From Alphaproteobacteria bacterium (GTDB lineage Bacteria > Pseudomonadota > Alphaproteobacteria > Puniceispirillales > UBA1172): a stretch of 10,219 bases of DNA. The stretch spans positions 1-10,219 of the forward strand of contig JALRFL010000232.1 of the NCBI GenBank assembly GCA_023259875.1, given 5' to 3'. Under the pieces are notes generated by a model, which searched no databases, was not told the origin of the DNA, and saw nothing but the letters and a program-made list of their open reading frames with translations. Shown here one piece after another: positions 1 to 6,415 of the stretch (position 1 is the first letter of the stretch; each line of letters opens with the position of its first letter). A program made the translations under genes and the position numbers.

Positions 1-241
1 CAGCACTGACCATACCGCCATCACGCGCCAATTTACTTTTCGCAATTTTAATCAGGCTTTTGGCTTTATGACACGCGCGGCTATGCTGGCCGAACAGATC
101 AATCATCATCCCGAATGGGCGAATGTTTATCATCGGGTTACGGTAACCTTGACCACGCATGACGCTGGCGGATTGACGGAACTGGATTTGAAAATGGCCC
201 ATGCCATGAATACCATAGCTGCCGAAACAGGGGCATCATAA
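1..241 (+). CDS. phhB: Pterin-4a-carbinolamine dehydratase, 3' part (5' end outside window)
   Basis: This is the C-terminal 79 residues of a 4a-hydroxytetrahydrobiopterin dehydratase, read in the frame beginning at base 2 and ending at TAA 239-241. The enzyme dehydrates 4a-hydroxytetrahydrobiopterin to regenerate the pterin cofactor of aromatic amino acid hydroxylases, and acts in the cytoplasm. The family signature is seen directly: Glu, three residues, His-His-Pro, five residues, Tyr, nine residues, His, eight residues, Asp (stretch EQINHHPEWANVY, then a TTH turn and GGLTELD). The adjacent His pair is the known active-site feature. Family members are about 95-110 residues long, so roughly 20 N-terminal residues are missing to the left. 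Its stop overlaps the next gene's start by one base (TAATG), which suggests co-translation. No phenylalanine hydroxylase is visible, so the physiological partner is unknown. Confidence 0.9.
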   Translation, partial: STDHTAITRQFTFRNFNQAFGFMTRAAMLAEQINHHPEWANVYHRVTVTLTTHDAGGLTELDLKMAHAMNTIAAETGAS

Positions 242-792
242 TGCGTGGTTATGCCGCCCTTGGGGTTGAAGGGGTCAGCAAAATGCGCAACGCGGGCGCG
301 GTGATCCGCACCGCCCATGCGTTTAATGCATCATTCGCCTTTATGGTCGGCAGCAAATTCAGCCGCACCGAAGTTGTTCAGAGCGATACATCCAAAGCGG
401 TAGAACAATTGCCCTTTTATCAATTTGATTCCGCCGAAGATTTGCGTCTGCCCCATGGCTGTCAGCTTGTTGGTATTGAATTGACAGAAAATGCCCATCT
501 TTTGCCAAGCTTTCGCCATCCGCGTATGGCAGCCTATGTCCTAGGGTCAGAACGCATGGGTCTAAGCAATGCGATGCTATCCCGATGCGATCATGTGATA
601 CAGATTCCCACGCGATTTTCGCTGAATCTGGCCGTAGCAGGGGCACTTGTGTTATATGACCGATTACAAACCATGGAACGCTTTGCACCAAGACCATTGA
701 TGCCGGGTGGACCAACTGAACAAGATGAGGTGCCGCCATTCGGTGACCCTTTATGGGTGCGAAAGCATAAAAAACGCGGCACTTCTTCATAA
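241..792 (+). CDS. TrmH/SpoU-family RNA 2'-O-methyltransferase
   Basis: This 183-residue protein belongs to the SPOUT/SpoU class, which transfers methyl from S-adenosylmethionine to the 2'-hydroxyl of a ribose in tRNA or rRNA through a trefoil-knot fold. All three SpoU motifs are visible. Motif 1 is N-x-G-x-x-x-R at residues 17-23 followed by AHAF; Arg23 is the likely catalytic arginine. Motif 2 is LGSERMGLS at 101-109 with Glu104. Motif 3 is the IPTRFSLNLAVAGALVLYD stretch at 122-140. There is no N-terminal RNA-binding extension of the rRNA-methylase kind, so this is a compact form, between TrmL (about 157 residues) and TrmH (about 229) in length. The C-terminal 40 residues are polar, Pro-rich and end in a basic Lys/Arg patch, possibly touching RNA. 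The ATG start overlaps the upstream dehydratase stop. The target nucleotide cannot be deduced, so no gene symbol is given. Confidence 0.9.
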   Translation: MRGYAALGVEGVSKMRNAGAVIRTAHAFNASFAFMVGSKFSRTEVVQSDTSKAVEQLPFYQFDSAEDLRLPHGCQLVGIELTENAHLLPSFRHPRMAAYVLGSERMGLSNAMLSRCDHVIQIPTRFSLNLAVAGALVLYDRLQTMERFAPRPLMPGGPTEQDEVPPFGDPLWVRKHKKRGTSS

Positions 793-957
793 AGGCTTTG
801 AATTCCGTGGCTGACGCGATCAAAGACGAGAGGGAAGCATTGACCGTGAACAGAATTGCCCCTAAAAAAACAACACAGAAGGGGTTGCCCTTTTTTTCTA
901 ATTTTGAGATTTTAGCAACACTTGAAACGCATGAAAATTAACGCAAAGGTCGGTATA
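793..957 (+). other. Intergenic gap with A/T tracts; weak hairpin and a doubtful small ORF
   Basis: This 165-base gap is the largest on the left side. It holds an A7 run (864-870), a CAAC/GTTG or CCCCT/AGGGG pairing option, and a T7 run (891-897). Together they could form a poor terminator-like hairpin, or an A7:T7 paired structure. A 44-codon open frame runs from GTG 807 to TAA 939-941 with a modest AAAGG about 11 bases upstream. Its product is basic in the middle and I recognise no family. No clear promoter for the downstream IalB-type gene could be picked out. Confidence 0.35.
945..949 (+). promoter_or_regulatory. Ribosome binding site selecting the ATG at 958
   Basis: AAAGG lies 8 bases before ATG 958. 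The in-frame upstream alternatives, TTG 922 and ATG 931, have no purine-rich sequence before them. Starting at 958 also gives a conventional signal peptide rather than one with a 12-residue extension. Confidence 0.55.
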
Positions 958-1509
958 ATGATCTCTTTAGCCCATGATTTCTGGCAAGCCCTACGCAAGA
1001 CAGCTTTTGCAAGTCTGACCATGATCTTGATGATGGGTCTGGTGCTGTCCGCATCTGTTGCGGCGGCCACAACAAGCGAACCTGCCAGCATTCATAAGGA
1101 TTGGGAAGCCCATGTTCACGGCAAGGGGTCAAGCAAACAATGCTTTATCACCAGCATCCCGAAAACCCTTAAAGGGGATTATGATCGCAACAACCGTGAC
1201 CAAACCCGTGTGTATCTGACGCATCGTGGAGCATCCCGAAATGAGCTTAGCACCTTTGCTGGATATCGGTTTCGTGAACAGTCCGAGGTGTTGTTTAATG
1301 TTGATGGCAAAACCTTCAAACTTTATATCGATGGAAGCTATGCTTGGGCATATGAGAACGATGTCAGCCGCATTGTCACGGCCATGAAACGCGGAAAGAC
1401 ATTGACGGTGACAGGGATATCCAGTCGCGGCAATAAGACGGTTGATATTTATTCCCTTTCTGGTTTTACCGCCGCTTATAATGCGATTAATAAGCTGTGC
1501 CCAAAGTGA
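958..1509 (+). CDS. Invasion-associated locus B (IalB) family exported protein
   Basis: This 183-residue secreted protein is of the IalB family, named from Bartonella but widespread in free-living Alphaproteobacteria, where the biochemical role is not established. Seen in the sequence: a signal peptide with basic Arg-Lys near residues 13-14, a hydrophobic core at about 16-35 and an Ala-rich cleavage region near 34-37 (SVAAA). The mature part carries the family pattern: Trp49, a Cys at 62, a GYRF turn near 102, the DxxRIVTAMKRGKTLTV segment near 135-151, then GISSRG and the YSLSGFTAAYNAI block at 165-177, ending with a second Cys at 181. The two Cys probably form a disulfide in the periplasm (inference). 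The last four bases overlap the preferred rlmN start. Virulence should not be inferred from the name. Confidence 0.85.
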   Translation: MISLAHDFWQALRKTAFASLTMILMMGLVLSASVAAATTSEPASIHKDWEAHVHGKGSSKQCFITSIPKTLKGDYDRNNRDQTRVYLTHRGASRNELSTFAGYRFREQSEVLFNVDGKTFKLYIDGSYAWAYENDVSRIVTAMKRGKTLTVTGISSRGNKTVDIYSLSGFTAAYNAINKLCPK

Positions 1510-2681
1510 GTGAAATCTCTCTGACCACGAAAGCGGATACTTTCTCATCTTCTTTGATTGACCTGACTGGTCTTGATAGTGATGATCTGACCAAGGCGAT
1601 TACCGACCTAGGTCTGCCATCGTTTCGTGCCAAACAGATTTGGCGTTGGGTTTGGCGGCATGGCATCACCCGATTTGATGATATGACCGATTTGGGGAAA
1701 CCTGTGCGTGAACAGTTATCACAACTGATGATGGTCACGCGCCCAACGATTACCAGCCGTCAGAAATCTCAAGATGGCACCATCAAATGGCTGTTGCGAT
1801 TTGCCGATGGAAACGAAGCCGAAACCGTTTATATTCCCGATGATGATCGCGGCACGCTATGTGTTTCTTCTCAAGTGGGATGCACCCTAACCTGCACCTT
1901 TTGTCATACGGGCACTCAGCGTCTGGTGCGAAACCTCACAGTGTCTGAGATTACCGGACAAGTCTTAATTGCCATGGATGAATTGGGGGAATGGCCAGCT
2001 ACCCATGATGGAAGGCGATTGACAAATATTGTGATGATGGGCATGGGCGAGCCATTGTTTAATTATGATCATGTCTCCAAAGCTTTGAACATTATCATGA
2101 GCGGTGAGGGCATTGGCCTATCAAAGCGGCGCATCACGCTCTCGACTTCGGGCATTGTGCCAGAGATTGCTCGCACCGGAGCGGAACTTGGGGTTAATCT
2201 GGCAATATCCCTTCATGCGACGAATGATGCTTTGCGTGATGTTCTTGTGCCGATCAATCGAAAATACCCCCTTAAAGATTTGATTAAGGCGTGTCGGGAT
2301 TATCCGGGGCTGTCCAATGCGCGGCGCATAACATGGGAATATGTGATGCTGGATGGTGTGAATGACACAGACGAAGATGCCCATGCCTTGCTCAAACTGA
2401 TCCGTGGCATTCCGTCTAAGATCAATCTGATCCCGTTTAACCCATGGCCAGGGAGCGATTATAAAAGATCAACGGATGACCGGATTGCTCATTTTGCCTC
2501 TATTGTCATGAAGGCTGGCTATGCCAGCCCAGTTCGCACCCCCAGGGGTGAGGATATTCTCGCCGCCTGTGGTCAGCTTAAAACCGCATCCGAACGCCTG
2601 CGGAAAAGCCAGATATCTGCCCAAAATGAGGCAAAAGATACCCTAAAGGATGAAACCGCTATGTCGGTATCAGACAATTAA
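1506..2681 (+). CDS. rlmN: Dual-specificity 23S rRNA/tRNA adenine C2-methyltransferase RlmN
   Basis: RlmN is a radical-SAM enzyme that methylates C2 of A2503 in 23S rRNA and A37 of some tRNAs. From the GTG at 1506 the product is 391 residues, the usual length. The N-terminal accessory domain includes a LPSFRAKQIWRWVWRHG helix pair. The 4Fe-4S motif C-x3-C-x2-C falls at Cys126, Cys130 and Cys133, with the mechanistic Cys119 seven residues ahead. MGMGEPLFNY gives the GEP SAM-binding motif. The second mechanistic cysteine is Cys355 within RGEDILAACGQL, so both catalytic cysteines are intact. GTG 1506-1508 overlaps the IalB-family stop TGA 1507-1509 in the GTGA arrangement; GTG 1497 is an alternative adding three residues. 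Neither has an obvious Shine-Dalgarno sequence, so translation probably depends on coupling. About 30 polar residues trail Cys355. Confidence 0.96.
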   Translation: MSEISLTTKADTFSSSLIDLTGLDSDDLTKAITDLGLPSFRAKQIWRWVWRHGITRFDDMTDLGKPVREQLSQLMMVTRPTITSRQKSQDGTIKWLLRFADGNEAETVYIPDDDRGTLCVSSQVGCTLTCTFCHTGTQRLVRNLTVSEITGQVLIAMDELGEWPATHDGRRLTNIVMMGMGEPLFNYDHVSKALNIIMSGEGIGLSKRRITLSTSGIVPEIARTGAELGVNLAISLHATNDALRDVLVPINRKYPLKDLIKACRDYPGLSNARRITWEYVMLDGVNDTDEDAHALLKLIRGIPSKINLIPFNPWPGSDYKRSTDDRIAHFASIVMKAGYASPVRTPRGEDILAACGQLKTASERLRKSQISAQNEAKDTLKDETAMSVSDN

Positions 2682-2691
2682 ACGGTTTGTC

Positions 2692-2720
2692 TTGAAATCG
2701 CCACAAGGAATAGTTATCTT
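2692..2720 (+). promoter_or_regulatory. Candidate sigma-70 promoter for the BI-1 family gene
   Basis: TTGAAA at 2692-2697 is followed after 17 bases by TATCTT at 2715-2720, giving 5/6 and 4/6 matches to the housekeeping consensus. It lies directly after the rlmN stop and about 43 bases before the next start codon, so the membrane protein gene could be transcribed independently. No terminator is seen after rlmN, so read-through is also possible. Confidence 0.45.
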
Positions 2721-2762
2721 AACCATAACTGGAGATTTTGTTCGGTTTAACCGGAGGATAAC

Positions 2763-3494
2763 ATGAACGACCATCGCTATTTGAATACCACGCTGGCCGA
2801 TCAGGCGGCGATAGATCAAGGTCTGCGCAGCTATATGCTGGGGGTCTATAACTATATGACCACGGCATTGGCTGTGACTGGCCTTGCCGCATATGGAACC
2901 AAAATGCTAACAGGTGGTGGAGACACTCCATTTACCTCTTTTGGCATTGCGCTTTACACTTCCCCTCTACAATGGGTGGTAATGTTAGCGCCTCTGGCAA
3001 TGGTGTTTTGGCTTTCTGCGCGTATCCACGCCATGAGCGTAGCAAAGGCACAGGGTGTGTTTTATGCGTTTTCGGCTCTGATGGGGGTTTCCCTGTCTTC
3101 GGTGCTGATCGTTTATACTGGTGAAAGTGTGGCACGAGCCTTCTTTATTACCGCCGCGGCCTTTGCCTCGCTCAGCCTTTACGGATATACCACAAAACGG
3201 GATTTAGGGCCTCTTGGGGCATTCCTGATGATCGGTGTGGTTGGCCTATTGCTGTCCATGATCGTTAACCTTTTTGTGGGTTCGATGGGATTTGATCTGT
3301 TGATCTGTGTTGGTGGTGTGCTGATTTTTGCTGGCCTGACCGCTTACGATACCCAAGCGATTAAGCTTATGTACATGGCTTCTGACAGCCATAGCACAGC
3401 GCAAAAGAAATCCATTCATGGCGCGCTGCGCTTGTATCTGGACTTCATCAATATGTTCTTGTTCCTGATCCAACTGATCGGTAACCGCGAATAG
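2763..3494 (+). CDS. Bax inhibitor-1/YccA-family integral membrane protein
   Basis: This is a 243-residue multi-span inner-membrane protein of the BI-1 (UPF0005, TMBIM) family. Members include E. coli YccA, a modulator of the FtsH protease, and Bacillus YetJ, a pH-sensitive calcium leak. Seven hydrophobic segments can be traced near residues 26-48, 67-87, 98-118, 124-143, 149-173, 177-199 and 224-241. The typical alphaproteobacterial entry DQGLRSYMLGVYNYM and the AYDTQAIK signature in segment six are present. Asp196, in that signature, and Asp227 in segment seven (LYLDFINMF) are plausible equivalents of the di-aspartyl pH sensor of YetJ (inference by position, not by alignment). A strong GGAGG at 2753-2757, five bases before the ATG, fixes the start. 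A strong terminator follows. Which of the YccA or YetJ roles applies cannot be told from sequence. Confidence 0.92.
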   Translation: MNDHRYLNTTLADQAAIDQGLRSYMLGVYNYMTTALAVTGLAAYGTKMLTGGGDTPFTSFGIALYTSPLQWVVMLAPLAMVFWLSARIHAMSVAKAQGVFYAFSALMGVSLSSVLIVYTGESVARAFFITAAAFASLSLYGYTTKRDLGPLGAFLMIGVVGLLLSMIVNLFVGSMGFDLLICVGGVLIFAGLTAYDTQAIKLMYMASDSHSTAQKKSIHGALRLYLDFINMFLFLIQLIGNRE

Positions 3495-3511
3495 GGCATA
3501 TCCTCTAAAGC

Positions 3512-3551
3512 AAAACCCCACAAATGGCCTAGCCTTTGTGGGGTTTTTTTT
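3512..3551 (+). terminator. Strong Rho-independent terminator, probably bidirectional
   Basis: A 13-base perfect stem pairs 3512-3524 (AAAACCCCACAAA) with 3535-3547. The loop region can add a GGC/GCC pairing at 3526-3528 and 3532-3534. Eight T follow on the plus strand (3544-3551), the classic form, ending the BI-1 family transcript. On the minus strand the stem is followed by TTTT and then mixed sequence, so it could also terminate the converging monooxygenase transcript, with lower efficiency. Confidence 0.93.
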
Positions 3552-3581
3552 GACGGTATGATGACGGCTTACCCCTGTCTT

Positions 3582-4733
3582 TTAGGCCGCCCAAATCCGA
3601 TCCAGAATGCGCGGCAATACCGCCATACCGCCAAGACCCACCGCCGCGTCACGCATCATTGCCAAAGCTGGCGGCGGTGAAAACACACGCCCTGCCGCGC
3701 TAGCGGCATCCAACACTGACCGCACTTGTCGCATCCGCTGACCTACCCACACAGGCAAAATATCCTGAAGGGAAACACCGTTCTTGCCTGATGCTATCAT
3801 CTGGCTAAGGCTAGCGGCATCCACAAGAGCCTGACCTGCCCCTTGGGCTAAATGCGGCGGCATCTGATGAGCGCTGTCCCCAGTTACCACCACCCTGCCG
3901 CGCAACCAACTATCGCAACGCGGCCATTCTGTTAGCGGCGTCACCAGCGCATCATCAAGCGGCACACCGCCATCCCCTAGCCAAGGGTGCTGACCCAACA
4001 ACTGTTCTGCCTGCTTTTTGCCGCCTTCGTGAGAGGAGGTCATCACCACCATATTGAGATAATCATCACTTAACGGATAATGGACGATATGGCCCTCGCG
4101 CCCTAGCCAAACACTGGTTGAGGCAGAGGCCATGACCTCCGGCATCTTGGAAAGGGGGATAGCAAACCGATGCGCTTGCCGACTTGACCGCGTTGGTCTT
4201 AGGTCTTGATCGCCTTGAATATAGCGCCGGCAAATGCCGGTGACCCCATCCGCCCCAAACACCCAATCCGCCTCTATGGTCTTGCCATCATCAAGCGAAA
4301 GACACGCCTTTTTATGCGCCATATCAGAGGCCACCGTTACAACCTTTGCCTCAATCACATTAACAGTGACGAGCGACTTCACCTTTTCCATCAAGGCGAC
4401 CAAAAGCCCGCGCCTGGTTACCGAGGCATAAGGCTGACGGTGATGCGCCGCGTCTAATGGCAAATGGATCAGCGTATGGCCAGTGGCCAATGCCATTAGC
4501 CGCATCAGCTCAAGGGGTTTTGCATGAGCTTTGATCGCATCTTCGCAAGACAGTTGGCGTAAAGCCGCCCAGCTATTAGGGGCAAGTTGCATCCCCCCCA
4601 TATGCCGATCTGGCAAATTCCGGCCTTCAGTAATTAAGGTCACCTCATGGCCATGCTGTGCCAAGGCCAGCGTCATAGCAAGCCCGGCAACGCCGTCACC
4701 AATGACAATAATCTGTTCTGCTATGCTGACCAC
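3582..4733 (-). CDS. Group A FAD-dependent monooxygenase (salicylate hydroxylase-like)
   Basis: This 383-residue flavoprotein is of the PHBH fold class, which uses NAD(P)H and oxygen to hydroxylate, usually aromatic, substrates. Three fingerprints are visible: the FAD-binding G-x-G-x-x-G at residues 12-17 (GDGVAG), the DG motif at 162-163 (FGADGVTG), and the GD motif at 285-286 (VVVTGDSAHQMPPHLAQGAGQALVDA region). The last one resembles salicylate or 6-hydroxynicotinate hydroxylases (AQGA-x-QA) rather than the AGQG-x-N-x-G form of UbiH/COQ6. The His after GDSA is followed by Gln where Pro is common. The start is GTG 4733, set by AAGGGG five bases upstream. It is the second gene of an operon with the SCO-type gene, 16 bases apart. 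The substrate is unknown; ubiquinone hydroxylation is possible but not favoured by the motif. Confidence 0.85.
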   Translation of the reverse strand: MVSIAEQIIVIGDGVAGLAMTLALAQHGHEVTLITEGRNLPDRHMGGMQLAPNSWAALRQLSCEDAIKAHAKPLELMRLMALATGHTLIHLPLDAAHHRQPYASVTRRGLLVALMEKVKSLVTVNVIEAKVVTVASDMAHKKACLSLDDGKTIEADWVFGADGVTGICRRYIQGDQDLRPTRSSRQAHRFAIPLSKMPEVMASASTSVWLGREGHIVHYPLSDDYLNMVVMTSSHEGGKKQAEQLLGQHPWLGDGGVPLDDALVTPLTEWPRCDSWLRGRVVVTGDSAHQMPPHLAQGAGQALVDAASLSQMIASGKNGVSLQDILPVWVGQRMRQVRSVLDAASAAGRVFSPPPALAMMRDAAVGLGGMAVLPRILDRIWAA

Positions 4734-4738
4734 CCAAA

Positions 4739-4744
4739 CCCCTT
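4739..4744 (-). promoter_or_regulatory. Ribosome binding site for the GTG-started monooxygenase
   Basis: On the minus strand AAGGGG precedes GTG 4733 by five bases. It sits in the 16-base gap after the SCO-type gene's stop and supports the GTG as the true start. Confidence 0.6.
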
Positions 4745-4749
4745 TTTAT

Positions 4750-5358
4750 CTATCCCTCTGATCTGGCTTTTACTAAGCGCAAGATCTTACCTTCTATCAT
4801 TTGATCTGCTTCGCCCCAAGCGATAACGCCAGAAAACGCCCCGTCTTGATCAAACATAAAAACTGACGCGGTATGATCAACGGTATAATCCCCATCCGCA
4901 AGGTCCACACGCTGGATCACCACCTGATAATGATCTGCCAGCCTTTGAATATCGGCATCGGGCCCGGTTAAGGCAATCACATTATCGCTAAAATTGCTGA
5001 TATAGTCGGATAGCGCCTCAACCTGATCACGCGACGGATCAACGGTGACAAAAACAATGCCAACCTGATCACTAACGCCCAGAGATTCCATTGTGCTGGA
5101 AAGCCGATAAAGCGTCGTTGGGCAGATTTCTGGACAATGCGTGAAGCCAAAAAACATCACCTGCGCCTTACCAATCAGATCATGATTGGTGATCATTTCA
5201 CCCGTGGATGAGGTCAAAGAAAACGGAGCCTCCGCTAAATCTGGAAATAAAGGCTCGAGATGATCGCGTGCCAGCCTATCAGTTAATAGAAAAAGGCTTG
5301 TCGCCGCTATGCCAGCCGTCACTATTATTGCGGCGATGAGCGCTAATCGCAGTCGCAC
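4750..5358 (-). CDS. SCO1/SenC/PrrC-family copper chaperone
   Basis: This 202-residue membrane-anchored thioredoxin-fold protein belongs to the family that delivers copper to the CuA site of cytochrome c oxidase or acts as a thiol/redox sensor (PrrC, SenC). An N-terminal hydrophobic anchor spans about residues 4-26 and leaves the domain in the periplasm. Copper ligands are visible: Cys75 and Cys79 in C-x3-C (GFTHCPEICPTT) and His162 in the VDHTASVFMFD segment. The VTVDPSRD block near 104-111 is also typical. Length is normal. The start is GTG 5358 with AGGAGA upstream. The gene leads an operon with the FAD monooxygenase, and no oxidase genes are in view. The coding stretch is unusually rich in GATC. 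It begins a divergent pair with the SDR gene. Confidence 0.94.
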   Translation of the reverse strand: MRLRLALIAAIIVTAGIAATSLFLLTDRLARDHLEPLFPDLAEAPFSLTSSTGEMITNHDLIGKAQVMFFGFTHCPEICPTTLYRLSSTMESLGVSDQVGIVFVTVDPSRDQVEALSDYISNFSDNVIALTGPDADIQRLADHYQVVIQRVDLADGDYTVDHTASVFMFDQDGAFSGVIAWGEADQMIEGKILRLVKARSEG

Positions 5359-5363
5359 GGGTT

Positions 5364-5369
5364 TCTCCT
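5364..5369 (-). promoter_or_regulatory. Ribosome binding site for the GTG-started SCO-type gene
   Basis: AGGAGA on the minus strand lies five bases before GTG 5358, a near-ideal Shine-Dalgarno arrangement that decides the non-ATG start. Confidence 0.7.
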
Positions 5370-5387
5370 GTTCATCTTTTTGTTGTT

Positions 5388-5450
5388 ATGGTGTTCTCTA
5401 CATAGACCCCCTATCTGATCAGTGCAATGCTTAGTCTCTGTGAACACCAT
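5388..5450. repeat. Perfect 9-base inverted repeat in a divergent promoter region
   Basis: ATGGTGTTC at 5388-5396 and its exact reverse complement GAACACCAT at 5442-5450 flank a 45-base spacer. Arm centres are 54 bases apart, close to five helical turns. The pair sits between the divergent SCO-type and SDR genes, a position suited to paired operator half-sites bound by one regulator. Function is inferred from position only; a chance pairing of this size in a region this small is unlikely but not excluded. An 8-base palindrome CTGATCAG (5415-5422) lies between the arms. Confidence 0.4.
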
Positions 5451-5512
5451 GTTGCGATGATGGCGTTTTGACGCAATTTGACCTTGCCAATAAGGTGGAA
5501 AAAGTTAATGTC

Positions 5513-6415
5513 ATGACCATGACTTCACCACCGACGGTATTTATTTTTGGTTTAGGTTTTACGGGCTCACGATTGGCGCAAATGCTGATCAATCGGGGGT
5601 GGCGTGTGCGCGGAACACGGCGTGATCCCCAACACCCTATGCCTGTTGGACAAGAGCTCCCGAAAAGCGTTGAAGTGTTCCGATTTGCCGCAGGTGAGCC
5701 TATTGATGATCCTGATCGGGCTTTTGATGGGATTACCCATGTGGTTTCGACCATCGCAGTTATTGGGGGCTCTGATCCCGTTTTGGCGGCGCATGGAAAG
5801 GCCCTTGCCGCCACAGGGGCATGGGCAGGATATGTTTCTGCGACCAGTGTCTATACGGAGGCAGATGGCGGCTGGGTGACTGAGGACAGTGAGGCAAAGC
5901 CCATTTCCCGGCGTGGGCAATTGCGCCGCCAAGCCGAACAAGATTGGCAAGACATGATGCAAGCCGAGGTGTTTCGCGCCGCTGGTATTTATGGGGCTGG
6001 ACGATCAGCATTTCAAGCGTTGCTATCGGGAACCGCACGCATTATCCGCAAACCCGGCCATCTTTTTAACCGGATTCATGTGACGGATTTGGCGCGCATC
6101 ATTATGACTGCCATGGAAACCCCATCACCACGGCGGATTTTGAATTGCGCGGATGGTCACGCCGCCGAGGCCGGCGAGGTTGTTCGCACCGCCGCCGCAA
6201 TGTTAGGGGTAGATGCGCCCCTTGCGGTTGATTTTGCTGACGCGGATATGTCTGAAATGGCGCGCAGTTTTTATGCCACTGCGCGATGCGTGGACTCGCG
6301 CCGATTGAAAACTGAGCTGAATCTCGATTTGCTTTACCCCGATTACCATACTGGACTTGCCGCCGTTCTAGAAGAAGAACAAAAGCTTGGCCTCATTCCT
6401 AAGGGGGTGTCATGA
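5513..6415 (+). CDS. Atypical SDR-family NAD(P)-dependent epimerase/reductase (YeeZ-like)
   Basis: This 300-residue Rossmann protein is of the extended/atypical SDR group (COG0451-like, resembling E. coli YeeZ). The dinucleotide motif GLGFTG at 13-18 and the following basic RGTRRDP near 33-39 suggest NADP preference (inference). The region AGYVSATSVYTEADGGWV at 105-122 has Ser/Thr and Tyr114, but the residue four after Tyr is Asp, so the usual catalytic YxxxK lysine is absent, as in YeeZ-type proteins. FRAAGIYG at 154-161 and the FNRIHVTDLARI segment at 185-196 are typical of the family. ATG 5513 is preferred because it lies just before the first strand; in-frame TTG 5468 would add 15 residues without a ribosome site. 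Its stop overlaps the DUF1289 gene start by four bases (ATGA). Substrate unknown. Confidence 0.82.
   Translation: MTMTSPPTVFIFGLGFTGSRLAQMLINRGWRVRGTRRDPQHPMPVGQELPKSVEVFRFAAGEPIDDPDRAFDGITHVVSTIAVIGGSDPVLAAHGKALAATGAWAGYVSATSVYTEADGGWVTEDSEAKPISRRGQLRRQAEQDWQDMMQAEVFRAAGIYGAGRSAFQALLSGTARIIRKPGHLFNRIHVTDLARIIMTAMETPSPRRILNCADGHAAEAGEVVRTAAAMLGVDAPLAVDFADADMSEMARSFYATARCVDSRRLKTELNLDLLYPDYHTGLAAVLEEEQKLGLIPKGVS

Noticed and set aside
359..823. 154-codon open frame on the minus strand opposite the SpoU methyltransferase
   Set aside because: The plus-strand frame has all three SpoU motifs. The antisense product shows no recognisable domain and no ribosome site, so it is a shadow.
954..959. Perfect TATAAT -10 hexamer just before the IalB-family coding region
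   Set aside because: It overlaps the ATG at 958, so a transcript from it would lack the start codon and signal peptide. The would-be -35 (ATGAAA at 931) is mediocre. Probably coincidental.
958..1509. Treating the IalB homologue as a virulence factor
   Set aside because: The family is common in free-living Alphaproteobacteria and nothing in the window suggests pathogenicity.
3582..4733. Naming the FAD monooxygenase UbiH/UbiF
   Set aside because: The C-terminal motif lacks the AGQG-x-N-x-G pattern of the UbiH/COQ6 signature and instead reads AQGAGQA, so a specific ubiquinone name is not justified.
5567..5962. Antisense frames of about 90-130 codons opposite the SDR gene
   Set aside because: They overlap a gene with clear Rossmann/SDR motifs and give composition-driven products without family features.
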